A DNA stretch of 64,000 bases from Bacteroidota bacterium (GCA_003175695.1 PSRA01000058.1:1-64000), one strand, 5' to 3'. Shown: positions 41,394 to 51,530, counted from the stretch's first letter. Translations and numbers: made by a program. The notes: generated by a model from the sequence alone, not told the origin.

Positions 41394-42218
41394 TTAAGCG
41401 AAATGTGCTATAAACACAGGACTGACATGCTCGCGAATAACCTGATCAACAAAACTGGGCCTAAAAACATTCGAAGCCATCGATCTTGAATATGACCCCG
41501 AAATGAGCATTACATTTTTCTTTTCTTCGAGCCACGCATTAAAATATTTCTTTGGATCGAAATGCAATTTGGATGCTGCGAGGCTGTTAAAATGCACTCT
41601 TGCATATTCTTCCAACAATTCTTTGTCCGGAATTTCGTCTGACCCTTCTTCTTTTACATACACAAACTCTGCCGGAAGATCCGTCAACGCAGGAAATAAA
41701 TAGGTGAATTGTTTCAATGCAAATATGGTTTCAGACTTGGCATCGTAGCCAATAGCAAGACGCTCCACTTCGTCAAAATTGTCAGGCACTATGACAACCG
41801 GGGCTTCCGTTTCACGAAGCGCTTCCTGCATGAAAAAGCTGGGATGATCCTTCAGCATTTCGGATGAAAATAACGAAGAACCTACTACAACCAGGTCCGC
41901 AAAGCGGCTTTCCTTCTTGAAAAAGTCGCGATCCCATCCTTCGGATTTCTCATGAATATGATATTTGATCCTTGCCAACTTGCAGGAGTCTGCAAATTGC
42001 TCTTTGCTTTTTTCAACCAGCGTATCTTCTTCTTCTTTCAATCTGACGTATGGTTGCGCAATTGGCGTGAAAGTGACAGGAATCAGCTCTCCAAAATCGA
42101 CCGGGGTAAAGAATATTCCTTTTACAAATAAGGGTTCTTCAGCTCGCATAAGCTTGATGAATTGAAAAGCTCCCGCGGAGAAATTATCGCCATCACATAG
42201 AAAAAGTATTTTTTTCAT
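41394..42218 (-). CDS. Universal stress protein, UspA family
   Basis: 274 aa; two Usp-like halves; 'ADLVVVGSSLFSSEML', 'MLISGSYSRSMASNVFRPSFVDQVI'. Confidence 0.8.
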   Translation of the reverse strand: MKKILFLCDGDNFSAGAFQFIKLMRAEEPLFVKGIFFTPVDFGELIPVTFTPIAQPYVRLKEEEDTLVEKSKEQFADSCKLARIKYHIHEKSEGWDRDFFKKESRFADLVVVGSSLFSSEMLKDHPSFFMQEALRETEAPVVIVPDNFDEVERLAIGYDAKSETIFALKQFTYLFPALTDLPAEFVYVKEEGSDEIPDKELLEEYARVHFNSLAASKLHFDPKKYFNAWLEEKKNVMLISGSYSRSMASNVFRPSFVDQVIREHVSPVFIAHFA

Positions 42219-42346
42219 ATAGAATCGATTTTGACAACTGTAAAATTAGTTCAGGTTTGGGGATAGACGGATGATTATTTTCAACTTGGGAAATGATAAT
42301 AGTCAAGACCGAGGTAGTAGCAAAGCGATGCTAAAACGTAAATTTT

Positions 42347-44875
42347 GTGAACTTTGGAGAATCTATTGCGGGAATGAATACTATTCAAAATACACAACGG
42401 CGCACAGGGCTGCTTCAAGCCGAGCTTGCTCCCCTGCAAAAACAATTTGGCAAGAACCAATTCAGTCTAAAACATTCCCTGGGCCCACTGAGGATTTTTT
42501 GGGAAATCATAAGGGAGCCCATGTTCATTATGCTGGGGGTTGCCTGTGCCCTCTACTTCATCCTGGGCCAGTCGAACGAAGGATTCCTAATGCTGGCTGC
42601 GATCCTTTTCGTTGCTGCGATCTCAGTTTTTCAGGAAATCAGGAGTTCCAGGGCACTTGCCGCTTTGGAACAATTGACAGAACCTTCGGTTATTGTAATC
42701 CGGGATGGGAAAGAACAATCCATTGCTTCTGAAGATCTATTGCCGGGCGATCTCATAGTAATCGAAGAAGGAAGCAGGGTACCGGCCGACGCAAAAATCG
42801 TCGAATCAAATGATTTTACTGTCAATGAATCCATACTAACAGGAGAGTCGATACCGGTTGAAAAAAATGAAAAAGAAGGGTTTAATGCCATCTTTCAGGG
42901 GACGACGATCAATACGGGAAAGTGCTTTGCAATTGTAACGGCAACAGGCAATCGAACCCGACTGGGTCAACTGGGAAAGTCAATCAGCACAATAGAATCA
43001 CCGAGGACACTTTTGCAAACTCAGATCGCGGGATTTGTAAAAACAATGGCAATAATTGGCTTCAGCGCTTTTGGTCTTATCTGGTTTCTTAACTATTTGC
43101 ATAGCAGAGATATTTTTCAAAGCCTCCTGTTAGGCCTTACAATTGCGATGTCTGCCCTTCCTGAGGAAATACCAGTTGCCTTCTCGTCTTTTATGGCTCT
43201 TGGCGCATGGCGCATGGCAAAGCTTGGGATTATTACGAAGCAACCAATGACAATTGAAAATCTTGGCGCTGTCAGTGTGATTTGTCTTGATAAGACTGGC
43301 ACAATAACGGAAAATAAAATGACGGTCAGGGCCATTTACGATTTTGAAACGGGTCAGACAGAGTATCTTGAAAATAACCATTCATTGAACCATCCGGTGC
43401 TCTTATGGCATTCGCGACTTGCAAGCGAAATGGCTCCGTTCGATTCCATGGAAAAAGCTATTGCCGAGGCATTCGATGGAAAATATGATGAAAAGGTTTA
43501 TCCAAAATTGAACATGGTTCACGAATATCCCCTCGAGGGAATTCCGCCCATGATGACTCACGTTTATCGTAATGGCAAATCAGATCTCGTCGTAGCCAAA
43601 GGAGCGCCGGAAAGAATTTTAAAAACCTGCAAATTAAGTGGCCATGAGAAGCATAAGGCAATGTTAGCCGCGCGTGACATGGCTAAGCAGGGTTTGAGAG
43701 TGCTGGGTATTTGTAGCACCGTCGACCACACTGGTGACTTTCCTGATTCGCAAGACAATTTTAATTGGAAATTCGAAGGATTCATTGGGTTGCAGGATCC
43801 ACCAAAAAAAAATGTCAAGGCTGTATTTAAGAAATGGTACGATGCAGGAATCAGAATCAAATTAGTGACAGGGGATTACGCTGAAACTTCCATGAATATT
43901 GCGAACCAGGCGGGAATAAAGAATTCAGATCATTCTATTTCAGGAGACCAGTTGATGATGGAATCGGACGAATCGATTCAGTCGATATCGAAAGACACAA
44001 ACATTTATGTTCGAATGTTCCCTGAGGCAAAACTTAAATTGATCAATGCATTGAAATCGCAGGATGAAATTGTGGCTATGACAGGGGACGGAGTTAATGA
44101 TGGTCCGGCACTCAAATCAGCGCATATCGGTTTGGCAATGGGCAATAAAGGCACCGAGATTGCCAAAGAATCAGCAGATTTGATCATTACGGATGACAAC
44201 CTGGATAAAATTACAGAAGCAATATTTCAGGGAAGGAAGATCTTTGATAATCTCAAAAAAGCAATCAGGTATATTATTTCAATCCATATTCCCATTATTC
44301 TTACGGCTTCATTACCCCTGATCCTTGCCTGGAAATATCCGAATATCTTTACACCTATTCACATCATCTTCCTTGAATTGATTATGGGTCCAACCTGTTC
44401 TATTTTTTATGAAAGAGAACCGGTGGAAAGATCAGTGATGCATTTACCCCCGAGGTCAAGAAATCAGAATATTTTTTCACTGAGAGAGCTCACGGTCAGC
44501 TTCATTCAGGGACTTATAATAGCAGGAGGACTGCTTTCCCTTTATTATTATTTCATGGAAAGGGATTTTACAATTGAGTCGGTAAGAGCGATTGTGTTTA
44601 TCACATTAATCCTGAGCAATGTCTGGCTTACTTTTGTCAACAGGTCATTTGTCGAAACCTTCAACAAAACTATATTGTACAAAAATTCATTAGCACCGCT
44701 CGTCATTTTATTATCAGCTCTATTTCTGATAGCTATTCTTCTTATCAGACCATTTCGGGAGCTATTTCAACTGGCGCCAATCAACCTTTCCCAATTCACG
44801 ACCTGCTTGGTAGTTAGTCTAATTTGTACCGGATGGTTTGAACTATACAAAGCGTTAAAGAAAGCTTTTACATAA
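42347..44875 (+). CDS. Cation-translocating P-type ATPase (PacL-like)
   Basis: 842 aa; ILTGESIPVEK, CLDKTGTITENKM, MTGDGVNDGPALK. Confidence 0.92.
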   Translation: MNFGESIAGMNTIQNTQRRTGLLQAELAPLQKQFGKNQFSLKHSLGPLRIFWEIIREPMFIMLGVACALYFILGQSNEGFLMLAAILFVAAISVFQEIRSSRALAALEQLTEPSVIVIRDGKEQSIASEDLLPGDLIVIEEGSRVPADAKIVESNDFTVNESILTGESIPVEKNEKEGFNAIFQGTTINTGKCFAIVTATGNRTRLGQLGKSISTIESPRTLLQTQIAGFVKTMAIIGFSAFGLIWFLNYLHSRDIFQSLLLGLTIAMSALPEEIPVAFSSFMALGAWRMAKLGIITKQPMTIENLGAVSVICLDKTGTITENKMTVRAIYDFETGQTEYLENNHSLNHPVLLWHSRLASEMAPFDSMEKAIAEAFDGKYDEKVYPKLNMVHEYPLEGIPPMMTHVYRNGKSDLVVAKGAPERILKTCKLSGHEKHKAMLAARDMAKQGLRVLGICSTVDHTGDFPDSQDNFNWKFEGFIGLQDPPKKNVKAVFKKWYDAGIRIKLVTGDYAETSMNIANQAGIKNSDHSISGDQLMMESDESIQSISKDTNIYVRMFPEAKLKLINALKSQDEIVAMTGDGVNDGPALKSAHIGLAMGNKGTEIAKESADLIITDDNLDKITEAIFQGRKIFDNLKKAIRYIISIHIPIILTASLPLILAWKYPNIFTPIHIIFLELIMGPTCSIFYEREPVERSVMHLPPRSRNQNIFSLRELTVSFIQGLIIAGGLLSLYYYFMERDFTIESVRAIVFITLILSNVWLTFVNRSFVETFNKTILYKNSLAPLVILLSALFLIAILLIRPFRELFQLAPINLSQFTTCLVVSLICTGWFELYKALKKAFT

Positions 44876-45722
44876 TCGTATAATCAGATGTTTGATGAAG
44901 TAATTGTGGTGGAATAGCGAGTACTGGTATTTTCATATGTGTTGCTATTCTGCTTGAATGCTTTTCACTGAAGAGATCCAACAATCCATGCTCTTTCGGG
45001 ATGATAATCAGGAGATCCAAATTGTGAAGCTGGCAGAACTCGCGCAATCCTTCAGAAATGTTTTCATTTTTAACATAATAAAATTTTGGTTTGAAGCCAC
45101 TCAATTGGTTCGCCAGCGAAATGGGCTCAGATGCTTCTTCTGAGATTGCTTTGTTTATATTCTTGCTTACGTGAACTACATGCAAAGTAGCGTTAAACGC
45201 ACTCATATGACGGCGAACGCTTTCGACAGGTTCTTCTTTTACATGATTGAGATCAGTTGCAAGGCCAATATTTTTGAATCCGTTAAAAAGGCAGCCTTCA
45301 GGTATGATAAGAATGGGGTAGTGAGAGTGCCGCAATGCAAAGAGTGCGTGGCTTCCAGCCAGGAATCTTTCAAAATTTCTGCCGGATCGTATACCCATGA
45401 CAATTGAAAAGGGTTTATATTTTTCTGCGATAACTTCTATCTGGTAATCGACCGTGCCTTCCAGCACATCAGCGGCTATCGAAATCGAATGGTTCACGCG
45501 ATTAGCCAATTCCCCGGCCACATTTTCCAGGTCGTGTTGCGCAAGGCTCACCATCTCTTCATAGGTCTGTTCAGAAACGGCTGCCTCTGCTACTGCCGCA
45601 GGAAATTGCACTACGTTGACGAGGATGAGATTCGCTTCAATGGAAGCGGCTAAAGCAGCAGCATACCGCGCTGCATTTAAAGATGATTCAGAAAAATCTA
45701 CGGATGATATAATTGTGCTCAT
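44868..45722 (-). CDS. Universal stress protein, UspA family
   Basis: 284 aa; TIISSVDFSESSLNAARYAAALAASIEANLILVNVV, FSIVMGIRSGRNFERFLAGSHALFALRHSHYPILIIPEG. Confidence 0.88.
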   Translation of the reverse strand: MSTIISSVDFSESSLNAARYAAALAASIEANLILVNVVQFPAAVAEAAVSEQTYEEMVSLAQHDLENVAGELANRVNHSISIAADVLEGTVDYQIEVIAEKYKPFSIVMGIRSGRNFERFLAGSHALFALRHSHYPILIIPEGCLFNGFKNIGLATDLNHVKEEPVESVRRHMSAFNATLHVVHVSKNINKAISEEASEPISLANQLSGFKPKFYYVKNENISEGLREFCQLHNLDLLIIIPKEHGLLDLFSEKHSSRIATHMKIPVLAIPPQLLHQTSDYTIM

Positions 45723-45794
45723 ATTAAATTATTTTAGCTATTAAAATTACTTTTAATAGACGGCCGATGGGGATGACAGTAGTTCTGCCCGAGT

Positions 45795-45808
45795 TTGATT
45801 TTAATCAG
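45795..45808. promoter_or_regulatory. Candidate FNR/CRP-like operator TTGAT-TTTA-ATCAG between divergent UspA and histidine kinase genes
   Basis: 9/10 match to TTGAT-N4-ATCAA. Confidence 0.6.
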
Positions 45809-45888
45809 GCTGCAGTTTTGTAAACTATACATTAATTTCAGCATGTGACCGATATACAATTATTATTGAAGCAAAAGATATTCAGCAT

Positions 45889-47160
45889 ATGAAAAGATTG
45901 TTCCGATCAACAGAATCTGATTATCATCAGGTGAATGCCCTTTTTGAGAACGCTACAGAAGGAATTGTTTTGACCAATGGAGAAGGCAACATCGTCCTAA
46001 TTAATCCCTCCGCTTTAAAGCTATTTCACTACGAACTCAAAGATGTACTTGGAATGCCCATTGAAACTTTGATTCCAACGAGATTTCATTCTGCGCATTC
46101 GAATTACCGGAAGGATTTTTATCAGCATCCATCTAACAGGGCGATGGGCCACGGACGCGAACTCTATGCAAGAACAAAAGACGGGTCTGAATTTCCCGTC
46201 GAAGTCAGCTTGAGTTATTATAGCCACCAGAAGGAATTATTTGTTATAGCATTTATAGTTGATATTACCTTGAGGAAGGAATCAGAAAAAGCAATGTTGA
46301 ATCAAAAGAAGAAGCTGGAGGCTATCACGGAGGATATGAGAAAGCTGAATTTTGAATTGGAAACAAAAGTTGAGCAGCGTACATTGATCCTTCGCGAAGC
46401 TTTGCAGGAACTGGAGAAATCCCAAAAAGAATTAAATGAAGCGCTTAACAAAGAAAAAGAACTGAATGAAATCAAATCCCGATTCGTATCCATGGCTTCC
46501 CACGAATTCAGAACACCATTGAGTACTATTCTCTCCTCCGCAGCTCTAATTTCAAAATATACTAAATCAGAAGACCAGGAAAAACGCGATAAGCACACTA
46601 AACGAATCAGAGATTCCGTGAAGCATTTAAATGAACTATTAGAGGATTTTCTTTCTTTGGGCAAATTGGAGGAAGGAAGGATCAATGCGCACGGAGGAGA
46701 TTTTAGTATTTCAGAATTTGCCGATGAAACGGTTGACGAAATGAAAACAATCCTGAAAGACAGACAACAAATTCATCTCAATTGTTCAGGTGCCGACCAT
46801 TTTGTTTCAGACAAACGACTGTTAAAGAATATTCTTATCAACTTGATCAGCAATTCAGTAAAGTTTTCTCCAGAGCGAGGGGGAATCTGGCTTTCAATGG
46901 AAAATCATGATGAGGAATTGGAGATAATAGTTAGGGATGAAGGTGTTGGCATTTCTGAATCGGACCAGCAACATTTATTCAGTAGCTTTTTCCGCGGTGC
47001 AAACGCAAACAATGTGGAAGGAACAGGCCTGGGTTTACATATCGTTAAAAGGTATATCGAACTTTTGCATGGTAATATTGAACTACAAAGTCAGTTGCAT
47101 AAAGGCACAACTATTACCATGAAAATTCCGGCTCTGCCTTCAGAGGATCAGCGATGCTGA
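45889..47160 (+). CDS. PAS-domain sensor histidine kinase
   Basis: 423 aa; PAS 'LFENATEGIVLTNGEGNIVLINPSALKLF', H-box SMASHEFRTPLSTI, HATPase NLISNSVKFSP, GTGLGLHIVKRYIEL. Confidence 0.93.
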   Translation: MKRLFRSTESDYHQVNALFENATEGIVLTNGEGNIVLINPSALKLFHYELKDVLGMPIETLIPTRFHSAHSNYRKDFYQHPSNRAMGHGRELYARTKDGSEFPVEVSLSYYSHQKELFVIAFIVDITLRKESEKAMLNQKKKLEAITEDMRKLNFELETKVEQRTLILREALQELEKSQKELNEALNKEKELNEIKSRFVSMASHEFRTPLSTILSSAALISKYTKSEDQEKRDKHTKRIRDSVKHLNELLEDFLSLGKLEEGRINAHGGDFSISEFADETVDEMKTILKDRQQIHLNCSGADHFVSDKRLLKNILINLISNSVKFSPERGGIWLSMENHDEELEIIVRDEGVGISESDQQHLFSSFFRGANANNVEGTGLGLHIVKRYIELLHGNIELQSQLHKGTTITMKIPALPSEDQRC

Positions 47161-47900
47161 AGTAATTCTTGTTCCATCTTTATTGCTTTAGGAAAAAGTA
47201 TATTATTCTCCAGGTGTAAATGCTGGATCAGATCGTTATCAATTTCTTCCAACGTGAGCAAATTCACTTTGTGACTTGTGCATGCATTGGCTGGACTTTC
47301 ATAGTTGTTCGTCAATTCACGGATGCGATTCAAAGACCTCACAATAACCTCATGTTCATGCGTCCTCATGTCTTCGACAGGTTTGCTCAGTGTCCTGACC
47401 AGGAGACTGGCATAAGATTCCCTATTTTCATAGGCGTGCTCAATCTGTTTGATGTAAGGAAAAATCACTTCTTCTTCCTGCGCGATATGAACCAACATTT
47501 CATTGGCAAGGCTGCAAAAAATATCAGTGAGTTCCAGCAGGTAACCGTATTTCTTTTGATGCCCTTTCGTAAATGACTTCAATGATTCCATGGCTTCAGG
47601 AAGTATTGCCCTAAGGTAATCGTGATGAATGTGAACTATATAATCAGCAAGGAAACCAAGGCCCCATTTATCGAACCTCAGCATATTGGATACTGTTAAA
47701 TTCTGAGTAACCCTTTCCAGATCATCTTTAACTGCGTCAGCATCAATACCGCGAATGTTACACGCGGCTTCTAAAGGCAGTTTGGCCCCACAACAAAAGT
47801 CTATCCCATACTTACGGAAAACGGAAGCCGTCCGATAATCCCTGTTTACAATATCTGGAATATATGACTGTTTTTCAATATGGTTAAGCTGATAAATCAT
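47148..47900 (-). CDS. ric: Iron-sulfur cluster repair di-iron protein (RIC/ScdA/YtfE family)
   Basis: MIYQLNHIEKQSYIPDIVNRDYRTASVFRKYGIDFCCGAKLPLEAAC + hemerythrin-like HHDYLRAILPEAME, HIAQEEEVIFPYI, HLHLENNILFPKA; ORF track extends the N-terminus to 48077. Confidence 0.93.
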   Translation of the reverse strand: MIYQLNHIEKQSYIPDIVNRDYRTASVFRKYGIDFCCGAKLPLEAACNIRGIDADAVKDDLERVTQNLTVSNMLRFDKWGLGFLADYIVHIHHDYLRAILPEAMESLKSFTKGHQKKYGYLLELTDIFCSLANEMLVHIAQEEEVIFPYIKQIEHAYENRESYASLLVRTLSKPVEDMRTHEHEVIVRSLNRIRELTNNYESPANACTSHKVNLLTLEEIDNDLIQHLHLENNILFPKAIKMEQELLQHR

Positions 47901-47955
47901 GATTTTCGAATTGATCGGTTCTGAATTGAAATTAAGGTTAGCCTGCAGTGTCTCG

Positions 47956-47973
47956 ACATGATTTTGATCATGT
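47956..47973. promoter_or_regulatory. Candidate FNR/CRP-like operator ACATGAT-TTTG-ATCATGT upstream of ric
   Basis: Perfect 7-4-7 inverted repeat with TGAT-N4-ATCA core, 55 nt upstream of the ATG at 47900. Confidence 0.65.
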
Positions 47974-48073
47974 ACTGTTATGATTAACTTCAATCGGATT
48001 GAATTCACATGAAAATCACCCTCCTGCACCTCATGGTACATTCGGCCAAGGCGTCTTTGTTTAAAGCGAGCTA

Positions 48074-48297
48074 TCACGCATTTTCACCCGTATGGTCTTT
48101 CTTGCTCGTATTAATACCTAATAGTTTGTAGGGAGGACAAACGCCAACCAGCGTAGTAACCATAAAAATAGTGGCGAGTCCAAGCAGCACGAAACCTCCT
48201 ATTCCTCTCGCAATCCCTGAAAAAAATACGACGAGAAAAATGAGTACCAGGGTGAGCCGGGTGCCTTTTATCGGTTAAACCAATGTTCTTTTTCTTA
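48074..48297 (-). pseudogene. DUF2892 (YgaP-like inner membrane) protein remnant with frameshift(s)
   Basis: Minus strand KNIGLTDK / GTRLTLVLIFLVVFFSGIARGIGGFVLLGLATIFMVTTLVGVCPPYKLLGINTSKKDHTGENA*; the two parts lie in different frames with TAA between (48275-48277). Confidence 0.7.
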
Positions 48298-48340
48298 CAC
48301 TATTTTTATACAAATATTGGAAGAAAGCCTTTTTAGATAA

Positions 48341-48354
48341 ATGACTCAGATCAT
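48341..48354. promoter_or_regulatory. Candidate FNR/CRP-like operator ATGAC-TCAG-ATCAT upstream of the DUF2892 remnant / REC-CRP gene
   Basis: TGAY-N4-RTCA core. Confidence 0.5.
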
Positions 48355-48502
48355 AGATAAGAATGATTGCCCCAGAAGGAATTTAGTCCGATGATTACAG
48401 TCAATGCCACTCTTGACCCCGATCAGGAGACAGATCAAAGGAAATTTGATAATATTGTGTTTAACTGGGTGATTTTAATAACTTTCAATATAAGTTCCCT
48501 CT

Positions 48503-49561
48503 ATGCGTTCAATATTGATTATTGATGACCACGATGAAATTCGTGAAAACATCGCCGAAATTCTTGATTTAGCAGGATATAAAACTTTCACTGCCGAAAA
48601 TGGTAAAAAAGGAGTGGAAGCGGCCATAAAACAAAAGCCGGATCTGATCGTCTGTGACGTCATGATGCCAGAATTGGATGGATATGGTGTCCTTCACCTG
48701 CTCAAGAAAAATTCATTGACAGAAAATATCCCATTTATCTTTCTAACTGCTAAAACCGAGAGATCAGATTTCAGGAAAGGTATGGGCATGGGTGCTGACG
48801 ATTACATTACAAAGCCTTTTGAGGACACAGAATTACTTGACGCAATTGAAATGAGATTAAAGAAATATGATATCCTGCATTCGCAATATCCTTCCAATGA
48901 AAAAGGCGCGACTGAAATGATAGACGATCTTCGAAAGTCAGGATTGTTCAAAATGGAAATGGACAATTATGAATCAATGGAATATCAGAAAAAAACATCT
49001 CTCTATAGTGAAGGGAAAAGGCCCAAATTTTTATTTTATTTGAAATCCGGAAAGGTGAAATCTTTCCGCTTACACCAGGATGGCAAAGAATATATTACCA
49101 ACCTTTATTCTGTGGGAGATTTCATTGGATATATGCCAATACTGGAAAACAAATCTTATGAAGACACCGCAGAAGCAATTGAAAAATCTGAAATAGTCAT
49201 AATACCGAGGGAAGAATTTACCGACCTGGTGTTTAACGACATGACAATAGCTACCAAATTCATAAAGCTCGTATCCCAAAATGTGAAGGAAAAAGAACAG
49301 CGCTTACTTGAACTGGCTTATGGTTCGCTAAGGAAAAGAGTAGCCCGGGCACTAAGCGATATTTACTCAAAATTCAATAGTAGCGGTGAAAAATCGACTG
49401 CAATTGATATCTCTAGAGAAGACATTGCGCAATATGTAGGAACTGCTACTGAATCATTGATCAGGACGCTTAGCGATTTTAAGACAGAAAAGATCATAGA
49501 AATTAAGGATGGGAAGATTCATATAAATAATATCGAAAAACTTACGAACCTTCCCTATTAA
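48503..49561 (+). CDS. Response regulator receiver domain fused to CRP/FNR-family cNMP-binding-like and HTH domains
   Basis: 352 aa; REC 'ILIIDDHDEIRENIAEILDLAGY...DLIVCDVMMPELDGYGVL...FLTAKTERSDFRKGMGMGADDYITKPFE'; CRP 'KFLFYLKSGKVKSFRLHQDGKEYITNLYSVGDFIG'; HTH 'ISREDIAQYVGTATESLIRTLSDFK'. Confidence 0.93.
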   Translation: MRSILIIDDHDEIRENIAEILDLAGYKTFTAENGKKGVEAAIKQKPDLIVCDVMMPELDGYGVLHLLKKNSLTENIPFIFLTAKTERSDFRKGMGMGADDYITKPFEDTELLDAIEMRLKKYDILHSQYPSNEKGATEMIDDLRKSGLFKMEMDNYESMEYQKKTSLYSEGKRPKFLFYLKSGKVKSFRLHQDGKEYITNLYSVGDFIGYMPILENKSYEDTAEAIEKSEIVIIPREEFTDLVFNDMTIATKFIKLVSQNVKEKEQRLLELAYGSLRKRVARALSDIYSKFNSSGEKSTAIDISREDIAQYVGTATESLIRTLSDFKTEKIIEIKDGKIHINNIEKLTNLPY

Positions 49562-49567
49562 ACTCCA

Positions 49568-49987
49568 CTAGCATCCGAAAGGGACATCTTTAAAAATCAC
49601 AGGAATGGCAGTGAATCCGGGAGAGATCTCTCTTCCATGTTCGTTCTGATCCTTCAATGTTAGATGTCCGGTCTTGCTGGCATCCATCCAGAGATTGCCG
49701 CTTATTCTGCTTACCTGCGCAGATAATCCAAATTTCTTATAAAATGTATTTTCCAATTCGGAGACAGTTGTCTTGTCATTGATCTCCAATTCACCTTCAC
49801 AAAAGTCATTGTTGATTTCTCTCATCTTTACATCCGGACTAAAGCTGATACTTCTATCACCTACCAATTTGCTATGGTTACCTTTATTCTTAAAAAAAGT
49901 GATCCTTAGATAAGGATAGACACACGAAAATCTCCCTTGTACCGTCTGCACTTCATCTTCTTTCCCAATGTATATATGTGTGTTCAT
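49568..49987 (-). CDS. Uncharacterised protein, paralog of 59922..60332
   Basis: YPYLRITFFKN...FYKKFGLSAQVSRISGNLWMDASKTGHLTLKDQNEHGREIS; likely start MNTHIYIGKEDE at 49987. Confidence 0.7.
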   Translation of the reverse strand: MNTHIYIGKEDEVQTVQGRFSCVYPYLRITFFKNKGNHSKLVGDRSISFSPDVKMREINNDFCEGELEINDKTTVSELENTFYKKFGLSAQVSRISGNLWMDASKTGHLTLKDQNEHGREISPGFTAIPVIFKDVPFGC

Positions 49988-50157
49988 AAATGATAGAGTT
50001 AAGATTATTATTGATTGCAAAATACGGCTCCGCTAAAAAGGTAAAGTATGACTTGGGCTCTAATTAGATATGAGTTTTGTCATTTCAATTTTTGATTGCG
50101 GTTTCAATAGAAGCATGATACTTTGCGAATACTCTTTTAAGAAAATTTAACGATGGT

Positions 50158-50254
50158 GGGTCACAAAGAATACACGAAGCTTACATAGGAGGACACAACG
50201 TTGCGTCCTTTGTGTAACCTTCGTGTATTGTAAGATCTTTTTATGGTCTTTGTG
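50158..50254. repeat. Near-perfect palindrome centred on AACGTT with outer inverted arms
   Basis: AATACACGAAG (50169-50179)/CTTCGTGTATT (50219-50229), inner arms run to the centre with few mismatches; outer CACAAAGA (50162-50169)/TCTTTGTG (50247-50254). Confidence 0.85.
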
Positions 50255-50292
50255 CCCCCTATGGTAGAAAGCCTGGATAAAATTAACACCCC

Positions 50293-51366
50293 TTAAGCGA
50301 TGGTGATTTCTTTTTCCAAATAAATATCTTGTATTGCGTGCAGCAGTTTGATTCCTTCCTTCATTGGATGTTGGAAAGCCTTTCGTCCCGAAATCATTCC
50401 CATTCCTCCTGCCCTCTTATTTATTATGGCAGTCCTTACCGCATCCTTCAAATCATCTGCACCGGTTGACGCTCCTCCGGAATTGATCAGACCAATTCTT
50501 CCCATATAACAATTCAACACCTGGTAACGACACATGTCAATAGGATGGTTGGTGCTGAGTTGAGTATACATTCTTTCATCGAATTTTCCATAATCACCAT
50601 CATCGACATTCAAAGCAGGATATCCACCGTTGATTTCCGGGAGTTTTTGTTTGATCAAATCTGCCTGTACCGTAACGCCAAGGTAATTAGCCTGCCCCGT
50701 GAGATCGGCCGAAGCCTGATAATCAGTTCCATATTTCTTGAATCCGTTGTTCCGGAGATAGCACCAAAGCACAGTTGCCATTCCCAGACCGTGCGCTTCT
50801 TCAAAAACCCGGGACACATCAGTTATTTGACGTGATGATTCAGGTGAACCGAAATAAACAGTGGCTCCTATGGCAGCCGCGCCGAGATTCCATGCATCCC
50901 GGACTGAGCCAAAGAAAACCTGGTCAAATTTATTCGGGTACGTCAGCAATTCATTGTGATTGATTTTTGCAATAAAAGGAATTTTGTGCGCATATTTCCT
51001 GGAAACGATTGCCAAACCACCCATCGTCGTGGCGACTGCATTACAACCTCCTTCTATTGCCAACCTGATTATATTCTCGGGATCGAAATATATCGGATTA
51101 GGTGCAAACGCGGCTCCTGCACTATGCTCAACTCCCTGGTCCACCGGCAAAATGGAGAAATAACCTGAGGATGCCAGTCGCCCGTTCTTAAACATAGACG
51201 CAAGTGATTTCAGCGTTTGGCTATTGCGGTTAGATTGTGTGAACACTTCGTCTATAAACCTGGAAGAGGGTAAAGTAAGCAATTCCTTGTTTACGGTTGA
51301 ACAGGTATGATATAATAAGTCCTCTCCTTCTTCTCCCATTAATTGAATGATTACTGCCGGTTTCAT
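50293..51366 (-). CDS. fbaB: Class I fructose-bisphosphate aldolase (DhnA/FbaB type)
   Basis: 357 aa; '[50 protein letters not shown]', '[12 protein letters not shown]', '[19 protein letters not shown]'. Confidence 0.92.
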   Translation of the reverse strand: MKPAVIIQLMGEEGEDLLYHTCSTVNKELLTLPSSRFIDEVFTQSNRNSQTLKSLASMFKNGRLASSGYFSILPVDQGVEHSAGAAFAPNPIYFDPENIIRLAIEGGCNAVATTMGGLAIVSRKYAHKIPFIAKINHNELLTYPNKFDQVFFGSVRDAWNLGAAAIGATVYFGSPESSRQITDVSRVFEEAHGLGMATVLWCYLRNNGFKKYGTDYQASADLTGQANYLGVTVQADLIKQKLPEINGGYPALNVDDGDYGKFDERMYTQLSTNHPIDMCRYQVLNCYMGRIGLINSGGASTGADDLKDAVRTAIINKRAGGMGMISGRKAFQHPMKEGIKLLHAIQDIYLEKEITIA

Positions 51367-51530
51367 TTTGTTTACAATTTTATGTTATGCCCATGTCATT
51401 AGTGCTTTCCCACACAAAGTTCAAATTTTTACAATTAAAAGTATTTGACTTTTGATATAGAAAGAAATTGTTCTTTGCAACTTAATTTGAATGACCACAA
51501 CAGTTAATTAAATTCACACAAAATATAAGG

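Noticed and set aside
47901-48077. N-terminal extension of the RIC ORF (to 48077)
   Set aside because: Canonical family N-terminus starts at MIYQLNHIEKQSYIPDIV (47900); the extension covers the candidate operator and overlaps the DUF2892 remnant.
48434-48450. ATCAAA-N5-TTTGAT inverted repeat upstream of REC-CRP
   Set aside because: Half-sites have the wrong orientation and spacing for the TGAY-N4-RTCA set; AT-rich chance repeat is plausible.
51445-51458. TTGAC-TTTT-GATAT between fbaB and mgtA as another FNR-like site
   Set aside because: Only one half-site matches; likely just promoter-like AT-rich sequence.
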